Part shown: in pieces, positions 34,028-64,000 of the stretch
Numbering within the stretch: position 1 is the stretch's first letter
How the letters are laid out: each line of letters opens with the position of its first letter
Origin: Haliclona indistincta
Taxonomy: Eukaryota > Porifera > Demospongiae > Haplosclerida > Chalinidae
NCBI GenBank assembly: GCA_964017065.1
Contig: OZ024787.1
Coordinates: 6,259,301-6,323,300, forward strand
DNA: 64,000 nt
Direction of reading: 5' to 3'
Notes under the pieces: model-generated
The model's database searches: none
What the model saw: the letters and a program-made list of their open reading frames with translations, nothing else
What the model was told of the DNA's origin: nothing
Made by a program: the position numbers and the translations under genes

Positions 34028-35589
34028 TTTCACTCCATTCACACACTAGTTGCATACACATACAAGGAGCAGTGGGTGAAGTGACAGACAATTTTAATAA
34101 TAATTTTGTCTGAATAATATTGATAAAGGAAAACAGTACAAGGAATGTTATAAAGGAAAACAGTACAAGGAATGTTATTTGGTCTACTAGCAGATAGTAT
34201 TCTGTGGTATGTGTTTATAGAATAGCTTGATTAAGGAGGCGGGTTACCGTTCACCCACGCATTCTACGTAATGATATTTATTACCGCAATGAACACATTA
34301 TAACGTCACAATAATAGTAATATTATTATTATTCACGACACAAGGGGAGGAGCTCACAGTGTTACAATGGCTGAGATCGAATTCAGTTTTTTCTCGCAAG
34401 ATTTTTGATGCTGAGCAGAGAATTGTGTTTACTGACTAGTACCTGCTTGTAGACAAGGAAGTTGCCGAGGGATTGACACAAGGTTTTTTGAAAATTCACT
34501 CTTGAGAGTTTTTAATGAAATTGTACACGCAGGCCACTAAACGCACTGTCCAAGTTTATCGACGATAACTTGCGATTCGAGAAGAATAGCGAAAAAAGGC
34601 TGTGTCAATCCCTCGAGGATGTTGATGGCTTCAAATAAAACGCTTTTCAAAGACTAGCTAAAGCTACACGTCGCGTTATCTTGCGAGAAAAATTGTTACA
34701 GCGATTCTGTGACTGCGTGAACTTTACGCTTGTTTTACACCTGATCGCATTCATTAGCTGTTGGTGCAGCTTGAAAGAACAGGTGTATGTGTAAAATTCA
34801 ACCTCACTGTAAGCGCTACTCTCCCATGGATCTGAGTCCAGACTTACCCAATCCTGCTGGATTTCAGGAGATAGCTCAATATGGCTAATAGAAAGATCAC
34901 TGAAGTATACACACAGTTTTATACACAATGCAGTACTTTTATACGTCTTTTAAATGTTTTTCTTTTCTCTCTTCATCCACTTTTAGTGTGGACTATCCTA
35001 CTGAAAAGCAAGCCAAGAAATGGAGTAACTCATCCTGCGGTATGACCTATGACATCCTGCAGCATGATATACTGCAGGATGTCACAGGTCGCTGTATACA
35101 GATTCGAACACTTTTGTAAGAAGCAGTTCTGTCTCGAGAACATTCGTTTCTGGCAAGCATGCCATGATATTCCATTGATATCTGTCTCTGGCTCTGCACA
35201 ACTCATTTATGAGTAAGTTGACTAACTTGCTCTTTTCCTTCTTCACTTCCCTTTTTAGTTTCATCGCTCGTTCACTTAACACTTGTTCATTTCCTCCTCA
35301 GTGAGTTTATTGACACCAATGCTGCTCCTAGTCTTGTCAACTTGAGTGCTTCTGCTAAGAAAGATGCCGAAGAGAGTCTGCAGTCCAAGTCATGCTATGC
35401 TTTTTCTCTCGCTCAAATGAGTGTGACCATTGTCTTCTCTCAATGATGTCATAGTGATGTCATTAGGAAGAAATAATTATACAAGCTGATGAAGACGGAT
35501 ATAAATTATATCCTCAGTTCTTGAAGTCACCAGAACATGCTGCCCTGTTGAAGCCCCTTGAGGGTAACGGTAGTTACAGCAAAGGGTAA
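25084..35589 (+). CDS. R7-type RGS protein (DEP, helical region, RGS box), possibly decaying
   Basis: Exons: 25084-25399, 26888-26935, 26984-27082, 27166-27217, 33255-33316, 33474-33532, about 33590-33671, 33730-33797, 33840-33932, 34988-35215, 35303-35420, and about 35490-35589 (stop 35587-35589). The DEP domain runs from LVQEMLHSETGVPIRSH through VFTG/SDLAHWIM and LLTHGFLFG to DDSTLFRFQ. It is followed by TPHLWPS, IYLVKMARNRK and FWRVRRPPPNRNK, as in R7 RGS proteins. The RGS box shows FCLENIRFWQACHDI, IYDEFIDTNAAPSLVNLS and YPQFLKSPEHAALL. R7 proteins are GTPase activators for G-alpha(o/i), acting with G-beta-5 through a GGL segment, here weak (33840-33932). Oddities: a GC-AG intron after 27082, a frame conflict in exon 26984-27082, another near 35096, and a 5.8-kb Gypsy element in the fourth intron. 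Confidence 0.75.
25427..26301. mobile_element. Inverted-repeat DNA element in RGS intron 1
   Basis: The ends TATGTTACGACCCGATTCAC and GTGAATCGGGTCGTAACATA are inverted over about 80 bp including GCTTCGAAGCCGGTT-type sequence. A second internal palindrome (about 25944-25980 with 26108-26147, TTGATTTCAGCTCACTTCGA and its complement) encloses GTGCGTGC repeats. There is no transposase; it is non-autonomous or foldback type. Confidence 0.75.
26321..26608. mobile_element. MITE in RGS intron 1
   Basis: Inverted ends TGGCTCAATGCAAAAAGGGG and CCCCTTTTTGCACTGAGCCA enclose about 288 bp of AT-rich sequence with no coding capacity. Confidence 0.75.
27377..27579 (-). repeat. G2 3' LTR (203 bp)
   Basis: TGTAGTGTATTAG at one end and GATACTACA at the other, no difference to the other LTR noticed. 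Confidence 0.95.
27575..30634 (-). CDS. G2 Pol: protease end, reverse transcriptase, RNase H, integrase
   Basis: One long open frame of about 1,020 genuine residues (first in-frame ATG at 30706, inside the inserted element). It starts with the protease C-terminal part (GTGPTLLGRDWLKHI). RT follows with FSKIDLTRAYQQM (motif A), LPFGIASAPALFQ and YIDDILV (motif C, near residue 255). Then RNase H (LAADASAYGIGAV, ITDHKPLL), integrase zinc region (LHQGHPGIVRMKSLAR, CKHCQ) and the DDE core (VDFAGPV, SDNGPQFTS, SSNGLAERFV). No internal stop was seen, so the polymerase and integrase parts look functional. Confidence 0.93.
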   Translation of the reverse strand, partial: RCLVVSGTGPTLLGRDWLKHIQLDWKSIGLTKLDGGSVRVQELLQRYREVFGEDLGLMKHFQAKLHVKDGTRPVFLKPRSVPYALKEPISRELDRLESQGVLEKVNYSEWAAPIVPVPKADGQIRICGDYKVTVNPALQIDQYPLPKLNDLFASLAGGERFSKIDLTRAYQQMALNPGSRKYVTITTHQGLYQYTRLPFGIASAPALFQRTMDSILQGIPHVQCYIDDILVTGRNDDEHIANLEEVLKRLQNHGVKINRKKCSFLQDSVEYLGHRIDKEGLHTIPNKIEAIQKAPKPGNKKQLRSFLGLVQYYSRFIPNLSTLLSPLNRLLRHDIKWEWTAECDEAFQQAKQKLVSTPVLAHYDLNLPVRLAADASAYGIGAVISHEFPDGSEHPIAYASRTLTPAERNYAQLEKEALALVFGVSKFHQYLYGKPFTLITDHKPLLFILGPKTGIPQLAAARLQRWALTLAAYRYKIEFRPTDKHSNADGLSRLPVSSNSTSRSSSLPIYYFCNSICFLSQDVDDDDDDDVEVFPIRQIEALPLTSDKLRTATRNDPVLGRVLRLTQKGWPSTCPSEDLKPYYSRSTELSVVHGCITWGVRVIVPKKLQLQVLLELHQGHPGIVRMKSLARSHVWWPKMNEEIEKLAKQCKHCQENRANPPSAPLHPWIWPSRPWERIHVDFAGPVRGRQFLILVDAHSKWADAIEMSSTTSAATIKKLRGLFATYGLPVQLVSDNGPQFTSDEFSSFLKSNGVKHITSAPYHPSSNGLAERFVKTFKKAMKNSDHPSASFDQQLMSFLLSYRTTPHCTTGETPASLFLLRSVRTRLDLLYPEVLKDTVLKKQTEQKDYHDQHAHMRQFVIGQRVLARNYRPGAKWLTGTIMDRQGPLSYRVQVGDKLWRRHIDQLLGVPDCPFDFDFHSGDSQPVEPIDPPEPGCFGDQESTQSLPAFPSVISRDTNTAAVTPITPTLPDNTDNTELTDNTTSVSLPVSQPDATIVPERRYPLRIRKRTDFYSPGRKM
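30635..31631. mobile_element. 1-kb insertion in G2 protease with terminal hairpins
   Basis: The protease frame breaks here and resumes on the other side, with a 3-bp duplication AAC. Terminal sequences are hairpins: TAGGCACCGAAGGTGCTTA at the left, and TATGCCTCG with CGAGGCATA (31602-31632) at the right. The left end also carries ATGCCTCGGTGG, inverted to the right tip CCACCGAGGCAT. No coding region is recognised inside. It disrupts an otherwise intact element, so it is younger than G2. Confidence 0.75.
31633..32696 (-). CDS. G2 Gag and protease N-part
   Basis: It starts at ATG 32694-32696 (MAAGIIGTVGEFNPDQE). A capsid-like helical region is followed by two zinc knuckles, CYRCGGSHSSSEC and CHYCKKRGHIARVC, then the protease active site MELDTGAAVSIM near 31790-31825. 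The frame runs into the inserted element at about 31632, where it meets foreign sequence and a stop (31596). Confidence 0.92.
32956..33158 (-). repeat. G2 5' LTR (203 bp)
   Basis: No difference noticed from 27377-27579; next to the internal primer-site-like TTTGGCGACGAGGATC on the minus strand. Confidence 0.95.
33964..34024. repeat. (AC)n microsatellite
   Basis: About 30 AC units in an RGS intron; the open frames across it on both strands are artefacts. Confidence 0.97.
34085..34985. other. RGS intron with a small MITE
   Basis: No coding exon is recognised. An inverted pair CGAGGGATTGACACA (34466-34480) and TGTGTCAATCCCTCG (34601-34615) marks a 150-bp MITE-like element. A short direct repeat, AAAACAGTACAAGGAATGTT, occurs twice at about 34121-34178. 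Confidence 0.6.
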
Positions 35590-35820
35590 GTGAAAGGAGA
35601 AGAAGTGTGTTGAGTGTTTCAGCTTTGGCTTTGATCTCCTCTTAAGTGTTCTTTCCCCTACACGTGGTATTACACAACTTGAGCATGGAGTATAGAAAAC
35701 ATTCTTATTAGAAGCTATCAAAACTACCTTACTGTACCGATAAGGGAATATAAAGCGTACATGCTTTGTCTCATTTGCTTGATCGTTCAGTAGTTTTTGT
35801 GTTGCACTGTGCAGTTGAAG

Positions 35821-36948
35821 ATGGCTGAAAATCGATTGTTTGGTAAGGAGTATTGTGTATCTCAGCTGACTGAACTTCTATTGGCTATTGCTACAGACGA
35901 CTCTTCGAGTAGCTTTGAGTCAGCTCCTTCAGAACTGCTCCCACCTCAGTTACAAGCTGATTACTTGTATCCTCCTGCTCAAGCTGGTTATCATCCACCT
36001 GCACCAGCTGTGTATCAGCCTGTATCATCATATCAACCCGTACAAGCTGACTTTAACAAAAAAACCACTGAGCATCAACCAGACTTAGGTAACCACAACT
36101 AACAACACGTGTTGATTGTTACTGTGTACAGCTAGGAGTATATAGTGGAACCTCTTTTAACAGAAACACCTCAGATCCCTCTATATAATGGACACTTATT
36201 AAATCCCAAATATAACTAGCATAAACCCTTGACCAGAGGACGCCCTTGTGTCCGCTTTAGAGAGGTTCCATGCATCATATATGGCTGACACTAGCCGCTT
36301 GTGTACTGCTGCTAGACAAATTTTACTTGCTATAGTGTTGATCATGATCTGTTGCATGTTTATTTGGAATCTGTTATAGATGGATGATATATGTATCTTG
36401 CTACAGATGTACCTCCATACTATTCTGGTCAAGCGCCTCCATCACAACAAGTGAGTTAATGATTAGTTACTAAGCTACATGTAATGATCATTATTGTCCT
36501 CAGCCTCCTGAAACTAAGGTTCTACTGGTCCAGCAAGAACCAGTGGCACCAAACACCTCCTTACTCACTGAAAGACGACCAGTAGGAGACCACTGTCTCA
36601 TCTTCTCCATAGTGATGTCAGTTGTTGCTGTGTTCTGCTTCTGTGTGACCATCCCTACATTACTGTGCACCATACCTGCACTGATATTATCTATCTTGGT
36701 AAGAAATCATCTTGAAATTATGCTAAATTCAGACTATTGACAATACAAACTATTTTGAGCTTTTTAGCTGATCTTTCTTGGTGTTATTACTGTTTTAGGC
36801 TAGGGATGATGACAGGAATGGTGACCTCACAGCAGCACGAACCAAGAGCAGGATATCACTGGGACTGAACCTCATAGCACTAGTAGTGATGGTACTGTTC
36901 TGGATTGCATACATTGTAGCAGCAATTGTTGTTCATTCACTAAATTAA
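35821..36948 (+). CDS. CD225/dispanin (IFITM-type) membrane protein, complete
   Basis: Four exons, 35821-36088, 36407-36450, 36504-36698 and 36799-36948, all GT-AG and frame-consistent, give 218 residues. The N-terminal 130 or so residues are Pro/Tyr/Gln-rich (YLYPPAQAGYHPPAP, YQPVSSYQPVQ), as in proline-rich dispanins and PRRT-type members. The CD225 domain follows: first membrane segment FSIVMSVVAVFCFCVTIP, polar loop ARDDDRNGDLTAARTKS, second segment LIALVVMVLFWIAYIVAA. Vertebrate IFITMs use this hairpin to stiffen endosomal membranes and block viral fusion; whether the sponge protein does so is unknown. It lies tail to tail with RNF213-like gene B, about 255 bp between stops. A near-identical copy of exons 3-4 is at 1-360. 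Confidence 0.88.
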
Positions 36949-37009
36949 TACTATATCACACAACATTATTTAACTGGGCTTTTCACACTATCCCAGTCAT
37001 ACATACAGT

Positions 37010-37180
37010 ACATATAACTATACTTATAGAGTCTACTAATTTGAACTACTGTATTATACAGTACATATAGCTATACTAAGAGTCTACTAATTTGAACTAC
37101 TATAATATACAGTACATATAACTATGTAGAGTCTACTAATTTGAACTACTATAATATACAGTACATATAGCTATACATAA
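37010..37180. repeat. About 51-bp tandem repeat, 3.5 units
   Basis: Same unit as 395-530 (ACAGTACATATA...GTCTACTAATTTGAACTAC), one unit longer, in the 255-bp space between convergent genes. Confidence 0.85.
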
Positions 37181-37202
37181 ACTACTGATGGTTACGAGTT
37201 CA

Positions 37203-59136
<21,934 letters not shown>

Positions 59137-59556
59137 CTGTGTATAACAATATTAGCTACTTGAATATATGTATGGAATATGTATAAAATAATAGCTAGTT
59201 TGTAATATTAGAAGAGTCAAAGAATTCTTATTTCTTTTTACTGTCATCTACACATGCAGGTACACAAATGTCATGTATATGTACACATGACTGATGAGTC
59301 AGCTGTGTACTCATGCTCAACAAAGTTGTACTAATGACTACTATCATCTACTTTCACAGTTTTTTCACCAGCTTAAGTGGGCACATTCAGGGAGACCAGT
59401 TGAAAAATTGTCACTTCATTCAATTTTATGTTATATTGTTATCGTCAACTGAATAGGAGCACTAATTTATGATACTATGATACTTGAATGAATCTAATTT
59501 TAATATGGTCATCAATAAGTACTGCGAGTTGAGCTGAACAAGACAATAATTATACT

Positions 59557-59860
59557 CAGGGACGTAACTAGGATTGACGAAACGGAGGGGCAAGCCATAG
59601 AAAAGTAAAATATGTGTGTGCACGCGTGCCAAACGCAAAATCTAATTAATATTCATGAGATGACGTCATTTGATACTTTGATTCGCTAAAAGCCCATAAC
59701 AAAGATGGTGCGAAACGTATGCTGTACTGCTGAGCGTGTACTAGACTCACTCTCTAGGTAAGGAGGACTTCTAGAAGCTATCTTCTGTTATAAATATGCT
59801 TCCGTTTCTTCAAAAGCGGGAGGACAACTGCCCCCCTGCCCTACCGTAGTTACGCCACTG
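59557..59860. mobile_element. hAT-like MITE
   Basis: Ends CAGGGACGTAACTA and TAGTTACGCCACTG are near-perfect inverted repeats of the CAGGGGCGTA type common in hAT MITEs, enclosing 304 bp with no gene. An 8-bp duplication is not clean. Confidence 0.6.
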
Positions 59861-59984
59861 TATTATATGGAAAATAGTGAACTTCATTCCGGTCCAGGTT
59901 TTGTGATGCTAAGGCTTCATGCGGAAGCACTTGCGATGTCTAGTGTGCTCCTATCATTATAGATGGATGATAACAGTAAAGAAA

Positions 59985-60969
59985 TTAAAAAGATTTCTAT
60001 CGAAAACAAGGATGTAGGGTTGTGAAATCTACCACTGGTTCACAATGTAAACTAACAAGGAACAAGCATGGAATGGTAACACGATTGACTTGCTAACAGA
60101 CCATAGATCCCTACATCAGTGGCTGCTGTGGTTAAGCTAGTTGCTGTTGACTGTTGACCAACACCTAAAGTGCGTTCACTGAGCTTGTGTACAGCCACTG
60201 ATGCAGGGATCTATGGTCTGTTAGCAAGTTAATCGTGTTACCATTCCATGCTTGTTCCTTGTTAGTTTACATTGTGAACCAGTGGTAGATTTCACAACCC
60301 TACATCCTTTTGATTTCGATAGAAATCTTTTTAATTTCTTGTTTGTGTCCTTTTTACTTTTTTAGTGAAGTGCAGTTCAACTATCATGCACGTACCAAGC
60401 CGTCTTTGTTCCATCATTGGTTTAGTTTCTTGTTGTTGATGGCTTTTCTTTATTTTAAACTTGTAGCAAAAAATAATTGTTATGCTGTACTATCAGCTCG
60501 CCTACGCATGCATGCATCATAGATATTATATTGCCTATAGTCCGTAGGCAATATAATATCTATGCATGCATGCAGTGCATACGAGCCCCGCTCACACTAG
60601 TTTGTTGACCTGCACAGGCTGTACGGCGGTTATAATTTATATCTGGCAAGCGCAGAATGGTGATCCTATAGCTTGCCGTTCTTCGAAGACTCCAGACAGA
60701 TATGTGTTCTCCGTGATTCATACGGCGAGGCGATACTCAAGAAAGTGCTTGGTCACGTGCGCTAACCACTGCTTGGTCACGTGCGTATTGCGCAATCACA
60801 TTAATGGTGTCTAACACTTAGCTGACAATGTATCACGATCGAGAAATCGGCGGAATTTATATCGCCGTTTCGCTAAAAACTAAGTTCAAAAGGCACATGC
60901 CAGGAGAATTTCACGACTGTTCGTGGGTGTTTTGGTCCCGGCACTGCTCACGTAAAGGTGCTAGGCGAG

Positions 60970-61048
<79 letters not shown>

Positions 61049-61293
61049 AGAAAACTTAGAAGACGAAACTCGATTTTCACCGTTTCCAGGTTCGTCACCT
61101 TAGTAACAATTTCGAGCAATCTCCTTGCTAATGTAAGATGGGGCAATGCCAGAGAGCAGATTTAGGTGTCTTTGGACGTATACAATTCATCACCAGGCGA
61201 AATATCAGCGTTTGAACGCTAATACATTGTATGTAGCCGCCATCTTGTGTTCTCGTTCAACCCTACATAGGGAGGCACTACCGTGCCTTTCTA
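59985..61293 (+). mobile_element. Composite hairpin-headed repeat, copy R3
   Basis: Same plan as R1. Foldback arms at about 59986-60125 and 60195-60340; body with GAGCCCCGCTCACAC, GGTCACGTGCG and CGCTAAAAACTAAGTTC; (GAAA)n tract at 60973-61050; right end TAGCCGCCATCTTG, CAACCCTACA and TAGGGAGGCAC with GTGCCTTTCTA. An extra palindrome of about 47 bp (60518-60564, TAGATATTATATTGCC and complement) is inserted in the body and absent from R1 and R2. Confidence 0.7.
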
Positions 61294-61301
61294 ATAATAA
61301 T

Positions 61302-62482
61302 GAATGGAGTGACCAGGCCAACAATATACAGGGCATCTTTGAGTGTTTTTGATGTTTTAGCTGTTCACTTAGCTGGTGAAGAAAATGAAAATATATTGTT
61401 GATTGAATAGACAAAGAAATATTTATTTGATACACTCATACACACTCATATACACTCGTTTTTGGAATACTGACGATAAGTCTGTTGAGTAGCTCTGTGA
61501 CCAAAACAATTATGCCAAAAGCAGCACAGGGTCTGACTCATCAGCAGTGAGACTTTGGCATGCATACATTAAGGGGGCGGGTACACGAATTTTTGCCGTT
61601 TTGTACAGTTTTTAAAATATGCATAAAACGCTTATTTCTAAAGCTTTGCTAAAGAACTAAAATTTTAATGAAATATAACACATCAGTGCATGTTTAGCGC
61701 AATTTTGTCCAGGTACAGATTTGTATGTGCGTAGTTATCTTATGATTTAACGTTTTCTTTCTACAGGAAATGTTTGCAGATGCTGAAATTTCGCCAGTAG
61801 CAATAGATTGCCTATGTCCAAAAACGGTTGGATGGATTTGGCGTGCAGTTGCGCTGAAGCATTTTTGTCGCTATAATAGCTATTATTTTGTTTTACTTAC
61901 AACTGTTAGTATTCATATAATACAAACTCTGTAAGATCGGGCCAAACGGATCCAACCGATTGTGGTACACATACTTATGATGCTGCAGCCAGACCTTTGA
62001 TAGCTAAAACTGTTGCAAACGAAAGTAAAACGTAAAATATGTAGCGTGTGTAAAGCTGAGTTAATTTCTGTGGTTTTTGGTCGCGCGCCGCAAGATGTGA
62101 CGTCAGCGTTGCAAGCACGTGATACAAGAATACATGTCTGAGCCCTGGCTAATAGCTAAGTGACGCAATTCTACGCAGAGGCCGGCGTTTACACTAGCGC
62201 ATTTTTGTGGTGACCACAGGTTATGAATATTATGCATATTAATTAGCGTACCCGCCACCTTAAAAATATTTCACTTTGTAGAAATCAGTCAGATCAGAAA
62301 TTTGTGATCAAAAGCACAAGACGTAGTGCTAGCAAATTCTTTGACTAGGGCGGGGTCACTAGTGAGGGTGGTCAGGAAGGATGGACCATATCGTCTCATC
62401 AATAGCTTCACTAGGTACACACCAGGCCCCGCCTCCTCCTGGTTGAGCTGTGGAATGGAGCAGCATTGCTTAGTCTCCTCTG
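61302..62482 (-). pseudogene. RNF213-like copy C, C-terminal exon fragments
   Basis: 61302-61390 matches gene B 40405-40490 (GGAGTGACCAGG onwards). 61440-61560 matches 40640-40735. 62340-62482 matches 40990-41125 closely, encoding VYLVKLLMRRYGPSFLTTLT. The order and strand are those of gene B, but pieces between are missing and a TTAA-type element splits them. The first matches are too diverged to code. Confidence 0.7.
61573..62259. mobile_element. TTAA-flanked DNA element in copy C
   Basis: TTAA at 61569-61572 and 62260-62263 encloses ends GGGGGCGGGTAC and GTACCCGCCACC. TTAA duplications point to piggyBac or Kolobok type transposition. There is no open frame of note within 687 bp. Confidence 0.7.
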
Positions 62483-63146
62483 CGCCTGTACCATGCCCAG
62501 GCGCACTGCCTTCGGTGACCACCGTGTACTGCGTGCTAGTCTTTTAGACGAGTCGATCGTTTTGCCATTCGCACGACCATGTTGCTGAGGTAGCTAGGCG
62601 TGAACTACGTACATCACATGCATGTGCTATAAACAGCAAAACGTCATCAACAGCGCGTCACACGCTGTGTGCAGCGGAGTTTACGTTTGGATAATTCGTG
62701 GCTGAACGCTCCTTCCCTTTATGCGCTCCTGGTTCTACACACAAAAATATTAAATGCCTCAGTCAAAAATCAACATCTAAAATTGCATGCATGAGTGTCA
62801 GGGCGTGACTGTATAGCAAGGAAAATGATTTTGAGAGCCATGACTGCACACTCATTGTCCTGTAGCTCCTGCTTGTAGTAATCTATGAGTAAACTGCACC
62901 ATGTATATGAGTGAGGAAAGTAACTTTACTGCATCACAATAATTGTTGTGCTGCCACAACTAAGCCTTTAGCAGACAGCTACCATGAGCCATGCATGGTT
63001 TCTGGTGATACTAGACTTGAGTAGGGTGCTGCGATCAGTAACGAATTGAACAAATATATGCAGTGCAGCAGAATGGAGTCTGAGTAATCTTGTCATACAA
63101 CACACAGTACACTTGCTATAACCATGAGTTTGAAAGTTACTTACCT
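62483..63146. other. Spacer between copy C fragments
   Basis: 62700-62945 resembles the intron at 8460-8700 of paralogue A (GTGTCAGG, GAGAGCCATGACTGCACACTC, TCATTGTCCTGTAG). The expected short exon equivalent to 8408-8461 is not recognisable; the plausible frame at 62735 stops soon. 62483-62690 is unrecognised. Confidence 0.5.
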
Positions 63147-63714
63147 CACTGTGTTGCAGTTTGAGCTGTAAAATTTTATTCCCAAATTCTCTTCTTTCTT
63201 TGCCAAGACTGAGCTTGAGAGAGGTCTCTTCTTGCCGCATTTCATGCATTTTAGTTTCCAATTCACTCTGTTCTTCTTGTTTTTGCAGTAGCAGCACTTC
63301 AAATTGGTTTAATTCTTCATTCTGAGATTTAATTTGCTCCTCGAGCTCATTAATTTGTTTATTCAGCTTAAAAATGACCTCTTCACTATCTTCGATCATT
63401 TCGTTCAGCTTTATAATATCCTCTTCATCAGACTTGGAAGCTACTAGTTTCATGAGCAGTTGTTTTGAAGATTGCTCTCTCTTCCTTCGTTCCATAACTT
63501 TTTCTCTATCATGTTTCAGTTTTTCAATGTGATCATTTACTGATTCAAACAAAGACTTTGTATGTTGAAGTGATTCGGTAACTTGAACCTCTTTCTTCCT
63601 TAGGGCACCTAACTGTTCACCAATAGACGAGTATTTCTCATCTTTGGCAGCGATTTCTTCCCTTTGACGTGTCAGTACAGAAACATCAGGTATATTCTGT
63701 TGCCAAGTCATTCT
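63147..63714 (-). pseudogene. Coiled-coil exon of copy C
   Basis: Close to paralogue A exon 8758-9333 with the same splice sites (acceptor TTGTAG, donor GTAAGT). It is open over about 190 residues (KLNEMIEDSEEVIFKLNKQI). A further small exon lies at about 63867-63900. It could be the start of a copy-C remnant or an N-terminal exon of gene B; the exon end is phase 0, as is the start of gene B exon 58980-59136, so splicing cannot decide. Confidence 0.6.
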
Positions 63715-64000
63715 GGATTCCTACAATTAGAATAAACAATGATTTAGGACAAGCAAAAATATCTTAATTGGATGAACTATAGAGTTATAAGTTTGACTTG
63801 TGTTATGGGACTAAAAATTATTAATACATGTAAGTTACGTATGATCAGAAATTATTTAACATACCTGAAGTAGGTTTGATTCAGTAATTATCACTCCTGT
63901 TTAAAGAAAAAGTAAAGAGCTAATGATAATACTTGGAATTTATTGCAACATGGGTACCTTAAATCAGGCTACTGCAGCTAGCAACCTCATTAGTGTTGTA

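Noticed and set aside
33803..34091. His/Thr- and Cys/Val-repeat open frames
   Set aside because: Products of the (AC)n microsatellite; only 33840-33932 is a genuine RGS exon.
60828..61103. Lys/Glu-repeat open frame
   Set aside because: Caused by the (GAAA)n tract in repeat R3.

Overview
Eukaryotic genomic DNA, most likely from a demosponge; Amphimedon queenslandica or a close relative is my inference, not something tested here. The support is short exons with small GT-AG introns, AT-rich intergenic DNA, dense small repeats, and a gene set (CD225, RNF213-like, R7-type RGS, death-domain protein) that fits an early metazoan. Every gene model was built by eye from splice signals and frame continuity.

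Layout. 1-360: last two exons of a CD225/dispanin (IFITM-type) gene, + strand. 558-9924: RNF213-like paralogue A, - strand, damaged, lacking the whole AAA+ core, with a 200-N gap inside. 9930-14200: mostly repeats. 14250-24894: death-domain gene, - strand, with one intron holding a dead Ty3/Gypsy element (14720-23736) that is itself hit by three layers of nested DNA elements. 24895-25083: short head-to-head promoter interval. 25084-35589: R7-type RGS gene (DEP, helical region, RGS box), + strand, with a young Ty3/Gypsy element (27377-33158) in an intron. 35821-36948: complete CD225/dispanin gene. 37203-59136: RNF213-like gene B, - strand, with P-loops, Walker B and sensor motifs, and an RZ finger but no visible RING. 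59137-64000: repeats plus remnants of a third RNF213-like copy (C), including its coiled-coil exon.

Relations. The CD225 3' end and the RNF213-like 3' end lie tail to tail at both 1-3702 and 36504-40404, so this is a segmental duplication of a two-gene block. In vertebrates both families are interferon-induced, cell-autonomous antiviral factors, so a tandemly duplicated pair in a sponge is notable. Copies A and C share a short plan (coiled coil joined to the post-AAA region) that differs from B.

The most novel-looking feature is a family of composite repeats. They have a long foldback hairpin on the left, a purine-tract body, and a right end made of a YY1-like GCCGCCATCTTG motif, then a CCCTA motif, then a short palindrome whose sequence differs between copies.
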